From the NCBI GenBank assembly GCA_037893225.1, contig JAZGUH010000056.1:1302001-1366000 (forward strand): a stretch of DNA of 64,000 nucleotides. Direction: 5' to 3'. The stretch comes from Hippasteria phrygiana (Eukaryota; Echinodermata; Asteroidea; Valvatida; Goniasteridae). The notes beneath the pieces are model-generated. The model was not told the origin of the DNA, did no database searches, and worked only from the letters and a program-made list of their open reading frames with translations. Both the position numbers and the translations under genes were made by a program. Of this stretch, positions 41,101-47,100 are shown piece after piece (the stretch's first letter is position 1; every line of letters starts with the position of its first letter).

Positions 41101-44100
41101 TTTTGAATGGAGGTTTAAAAAAAAAAAAAAGAGGTTTGGGTTTTTGCTTTGTCATTTTTTAAAGTCAAGGTGTACGCTGCAGTAAAACTGCCGGACTTTA
41201 GAGAGGTTTCGTTTTCGCACGGTTAGTGCGTACGCCGACGATTAGCTCTAAACGGTACGTAACGAAAATTGGTTAAAAATGTTCGTTGGTTTTATCCGTT
41301 TGTTACCTACATGTATTGCGACCGCTATCCGTGTAAACAAAGGTGATTATGTTTAGGATGAGTGAGGAAAACGTCAAACAAGCGCAAAAACTTATGACGT
41401 CACAGGAACTAAACGTAGTCGTCTCTCCAATCGTGCGCTAACGAAACCTCTATTAATCAATAACCCTCCTACTATTTAAAAGGTCAAAATCAGTCAATTT
41501 CCTTCCACCTCCCCTGCTATACTTTTACACAGACATGATCAGATTACATGTGGTTTTGTACTATGGCAGGAGGGTCCAAAACATTCGCCTTGACTGATTT
41601 TGACCCATACAACAACATGGCTCAGAAGGTATGTTTGCATAGTTTTAGGAGGGTTTTAACCTCTTGCGTACGGATGACGCAAATATGCACCAAAAAAACA
41701 GTGCCACCAGGCCGGATGACGCAATTGGCCGCCGTTTGTGCAGTTTCAATCCATTGTTGGATTAAACAGTGCCACCAGGCCGGATGACGCCATTGGCCGC
41801 TGTTTGTGCAGTTTCAATCCATTGTTGGATTATTGTATATAAGTTCCACTTGACTGCACAAACACATTGTAGTGGTTCGCTTGGCTGCCAGAGCCGCCGC
41901 GGCACCCCGACGTCTCCCGTAAAATTTTGTACTCAAAGGGGTTAAACAAGTGCAATAAAAACATTTTTAAATTTTATCAATAATATTTTGTCATTCTTAA
42001 AATACAGAAAGTACCTACTTTCTTAAAGACGTCCACTATGTTACAAGCCCGTCATGTTACTGTTCGAATGAGTTACTAAACTTGGCAATGGCAGTAGGAC
42101 TACAGCACAATTTTTCTTACTTGTCACATTTCTTGCAAGTTTTTCCAAGAGACTACGCCGCTGAGAGGATCAAGGGTTCAAACGTGTTGACATGTACATG
42201 TATCTTTGCACAAACCAACAGGATACATCTTGTCAAAAAGGTGGAAGCGACTGTATAATCCACGGAATGGAACATTCGTACTTCAGTTAATTTTAACTGC
42301 AATTTATGGAACTGTCAACATCGAATTTGGACTATACATTGCACAGTCACGCCATTGGTCAGGCTGACCGATCAGATTACGAGAATATATTCATGTTTTG
42401 TATAAAACAAATAATGAATGTTTGTGAGCGATTGGAAATAATAATTTCGTGAGATGACAGAATTTTCCATTCCAGTCGGTTTCGCGTAATGGAATAGAAC
42501 ATTCACCTCATGAAATTATTCTTACCACTGCACTCGCAAAGAATCATAAATTTTACTACACCCGAGTAAATACCCGCCATCTGGTTGGTGAATCGTTGAT
42601 CACGTGCATTGAATTATTCGTCCCAACCGCATGTAAATAACCTTGGCGTATTAACCCCTTGAATTCGGATAACCTTTTTTTATACACTGTACAAATATTA
42701 AAGCACAACAATCATGGATTCCCTACCTCTCTTGCTTGGATGGAATGGTCCGTGATGCCCCAGATGCCATTTTCCAATCATTCCGGTCTGGTACCCTGCA
42801 GCCTTGAATGTTTCTGCAAATGTTGTCTCGTTAAGTGGCAGCCCAGCTACTGAGGAGAGGGAGAAATTCTTGACAACTCCTGTTCTCTTTCCCAGTCTTC
42901 CAGTGAGCAGAGCAGCCCGAGACGGGGTGCACACCGAAGCCCCTGCATGAAAATCGGTAAATCTGCAAGTAAAATTGAAAAATGAATACATTAAACAAAA
43001 ATTTCATATAGTTTGCCCTTGACATTTCATGTGTGGTTTATTGAGAGTGAATAAACGCTTTTGGACAGCACGCTGCTGAAATTGATACAAGTACGGGGGT
43101 AGTATGTTTCCGGTGTACTCTGCCGGATTATAAAGCAGTCTTTTTGTTGCGGTCGGAGTTAGCTGGCGGTGGAGCTGGGAAGATAAATTTACTTTTGGTT
43201 GGGGTGAAAGGTATGTTATAACTGTTTTTCGATGCACAAAAGCTGGTTCTGGTAGTTATTTATACGAGATAGTACATTGATTTCATGACAATTCATCAAT
43301 AGCAAATTGTCGGTTTGAGTACAGTACGCATTGGCTTGGACCCCCTCCCCTGTACGCATGGTGTACGCAATGTCAACAACCCCCCTCTCCCTTTGTGCGT
43401 ATGTACTTTATGGATGGCCCAATAGTCTCAAGCATCCTGTGAAATCATGGCATTTGGTGTGCTCATTTTCAAGAAAAGTGGAATTTTTGTACCAATTTCC
43501 AACGATTGTCGATCGACAATCACTGGAAATAGTCCAGTTCCTTGACCAGATAATTCCTTGACGTCTATAAATTGCTCCGTTTTGTCTGAAGTAGGGTCAG
43601 GGAACCAGACAAGAACAACATTTTTTTTCTCAGTTTTCCCACCATCTATGCACAAAACTTAACAGGTAACTATTACAGTATTTGATATAAAATACTAACC
43701 CCCTAATACATTCATTTCTGAAAATTACAGTAAAAGCAAATGTTGTATACTACCTACAATGTATGGGAGCTCCAAACTCATTCAGTGAAATGTTGATATT
43801 AAATACCTTAATTTGCTCTAAAGAAATTTGCATCCAAATTTACATACGCCAATATCAGAAACAGACCAATAAAGTAATGGTACACCATGTTTACCTCATT
43901 GCATTCGCGCAGCCAGTTGGGAAAGGAACAGTGCACTGTGGTATCATCACAGCGTGCATTTCAGTACATACCAGTTTGGTTTGTTACCCATTTTTGTGAC
44001 AAATACAAAGACTATGTTTTTCAAACTCTTAAAGGAAAAAAGAATGCACAATGTTCTAAATTACAACTATTTAAATAAACACGCCCGACCACACAATCTA

Positions 44101-47100
44101 TTAACCAGGCATTGCATTTTTGTGCATGCGCACACATACACAGCAGGAGACAAGGTATTGCTCCTCTTGTTTGCAAAGTCAGCGTCACGTCTAGACAATT
44201 TTGAGCAGGAAATTTCTTCTTCCTTTTTTTTTTACATTTCTGGTGGAATATTTCTACCCCTCAGGATAGATGGTCTATTAAACTATGGCAGAGATGGTGC
44301 CAAGAATATTTATGCAGCTAAAGTGATTTCTAAACCTCCATTTTCAGCATAGTCTGCACAGCCCTCTACTGACAACCTTACCCTAGCACAGCATCAAGCA
44401 GACTGACAGCACATGGCTATTTCAAATTCCAGGCCCCTGGGCCAAACAAAAGAATTCCAGGAACAATAGAACTACCAAGCTAAGGCAGGACTGCTCCACT
44501 TTGTGTTCCGGGGGTTTGATGGTTGTGAGGGGCAGGCTGAACCAACAACAGATGGGGAGGGTGGAAAAGTCGAGGTGCAATTTCATGACAATACTCTCTA
44601 TAACCGGTAACCCTGCAGGATAATTACATTGAATACCACTGCTAAGCATTTCATCGGTGTTCAAAATTGTGAAAATCTGCTTCACAATAAAATATAATGT
44701 ATATTTACCTGGTGCCATGTGAAGCCAGCATGTCCATGAAGGGTGTATCTGATTCCGCGGGAGACTGCCTGTTGGCACCAAGGTCACCATAACCAATATC
44801 ATCAGCAAACAAGATGACAAAGTTGGGTCTTTTGCCAGATGGCACGCTGTCTCCTGAGAAATTTCACAGAGAAATTGTTTCACTGGTTTTCTTCCAACTA
44901 CAACTAACATAACCTTCCTTTATATTTCTCTGTTGCATTTTAGGGAGATAAATTCCAAGTCTGCTTTAAAAGATGCCTTAAAAGTTTTTTGATGGACCTT
45001 ATTTTGTATGCACATTTTAAACATTGTCATATCTAGTGTTAGCCCTAGCCCAGGTTGGACGTCCTTATTTCATTGCATTCCAGAGACGTGTAATGTGCAA
45101 TGTAATGGAGATACTGTAGGAGTCCAACCTGGGCTAGTGTTAGCCCTAGAAGTAGAACTAGAAAGACGCCATGATATGGCGTCCTACGCCCAATACTGCA
45201 AAACAGTTCCATGCTAGAGAAAGAGGTTCAGAAATCAAACTTTACCTGCATTAATATTCTTTGCATCATCTCTGTCCTACAGTTCAACAACCCATCTCCC
45301 CGGTCGGATAGAAATATTCCTCCAAGAATGTTAAGAACAGGAGATATTTGCGGCGCCAAATCGTCTCCACGCGACGCTGACTTCACAAACAAGAGGAGCA
45401 ATACCCACATCTGGAACGTTCATCAACAGAGGGCGCAATTTACAGTTGCCGTGCACGGCCGGCCGGCGCGGCCGCGGCGCGTGCGCTGGGTGGTGACCGC
45501 CTGTAAATTGCGCCCTCTTTTGATAAAAGTTCCAGATGTGGGTATTGCTCCTCTTGTTTGTAAAGTCAGCGTCGCGTGGAGACGATTTTGTGCCGCAAAT
45601 ATCTCCTGTTCTTAACATTCTTGGAGGAATATTTCTATCCGACCGGGGAGATGGGCTGTTGAACTGTAGGACAGAGATGATGCCAAGAATATTTACGCAG
45701 GTAAAGTGTGATTTCTGAACCTCTTTCTCTAGCATGGAACTGTTTTGCAGTATTGGGCGCTAGGACGCCATATCATGGCGTCCTAGTTCTAGGGCTAATC
45801 TAGTGTAATCCCCAACTTCACAAATAGCAAAGTTGGTTGCTTACTAGCCCTAGAATGACGCTATGATATAGCGTCATAGCGCCCAAGTATGCAAAACAGT
45901 CCTATGCTAGAAACCGAAGATCAAAAATCACACTTTACCTGCATAAATATTCTTGGCATCATTTTATTCAAACAGTTCAACAGCCCATCTCCCTGTCCGG
46001 ATAGAAATATTCCTCCAAGAATGTCAAGAACAGGAGATATTTGCGGCGCAAAATCGTCTCCACGCGACGCTGACTTCACAAACACGAGGAGTAATACCTT
46101 GTCCGCGCGTCTTGAATGTTCATCAACAACAGAGGGCGCAATTTCGGCCGTGCACGCGGCGACTGTAAATTGCGCCCTCTGTTGATGAACGTTCTAAATG
46201 TGGGTATTACTCCTCGTGTTTGTGAAGTCAGCGTCGCGTGGAGACGATTTTGCGCCGCAAATATCTCCTGTTCTTGACATTCTTGGAGGAATATTTCTAT
46301 CCGGACAGGGAGATGGGCTGTTGAACTGTTTGAATAAAATGATGCCAAGAATATTTATGCAGGTAAAGTGTGATTTTTGATCTTCGGTTTCTAGCATAGG
46401 ACTGTTTTGCATACTTGGGCGCTAGGACGCTATATCATAGCGTCCTTCTAGGGCTAGTTGCTTACCTACTTTTATTATTCAACTTATTTAGTCTATTTGA
46501 AAGTTTTAGGAACCCCACTTGGGAATGTATGAATATTCGGTAGCCTCCTTCCCCTAGGAATTTTACTTATTTGACAAATGTAAGATTTTTGCTTACATTG
46601 TCATACACTACTTCCAGAACTGTAAGGTTTTTACAAACCTTACAGAAAGACACATTGAACCTGCTGTGGACGATTTTCTTCCATAGTTTTGACCCTCAAT
46701 AACTTTCTAGTCACGAAATTTTGTGCCCCAAGATTTCACATGCCTTCACTTGATATGGCCATGTACACATAGGCTAGGTTCACTTCCTTGAAATGTAACC
46801 CAAAAAGTTAAATTTTACGGAAATTTTGCTTACCAAGACCACATCAATCGCCAATCCGCAGTTTCGCATCCGTTTTTGTCGACTGAGGGCGCCCCAATGC
46901 TCTTGACCAACCACAGCGCGGCTTTCATATCAACGCGTGAGGCAAAAAACACACAAAATTGATGCATTGTTTTCGCAGGAAACAGTCGTCCAAAAAAACT
47001 AAAAGAGGCGTTTCCGCATGCCTCGCGGCGCAGTAACGCGGCTGCTAGCATGCCGTACGAATCTGAAACAAATATTTATGACTGTTTCCTGCGAAAACAA

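Noticed and set aside
42160..42190. GGATCAAGGGTTCAAACGTG as a tRNA B-box
   Set aside because: No A-box at the right distance and no acceptor pairing.
44926..45000. [12 protein letters not shown] LINE tail upstream of foldback A
   Set aside because: Too short and without the preceding LWN block to support it.
45228..46412. Several 60-135 codon open frames on both strands around the foldbacks
   Set aside because: They are mirror images of each other from the inverted arms, show no domain, and switch strand with the arm; structure, not coding.
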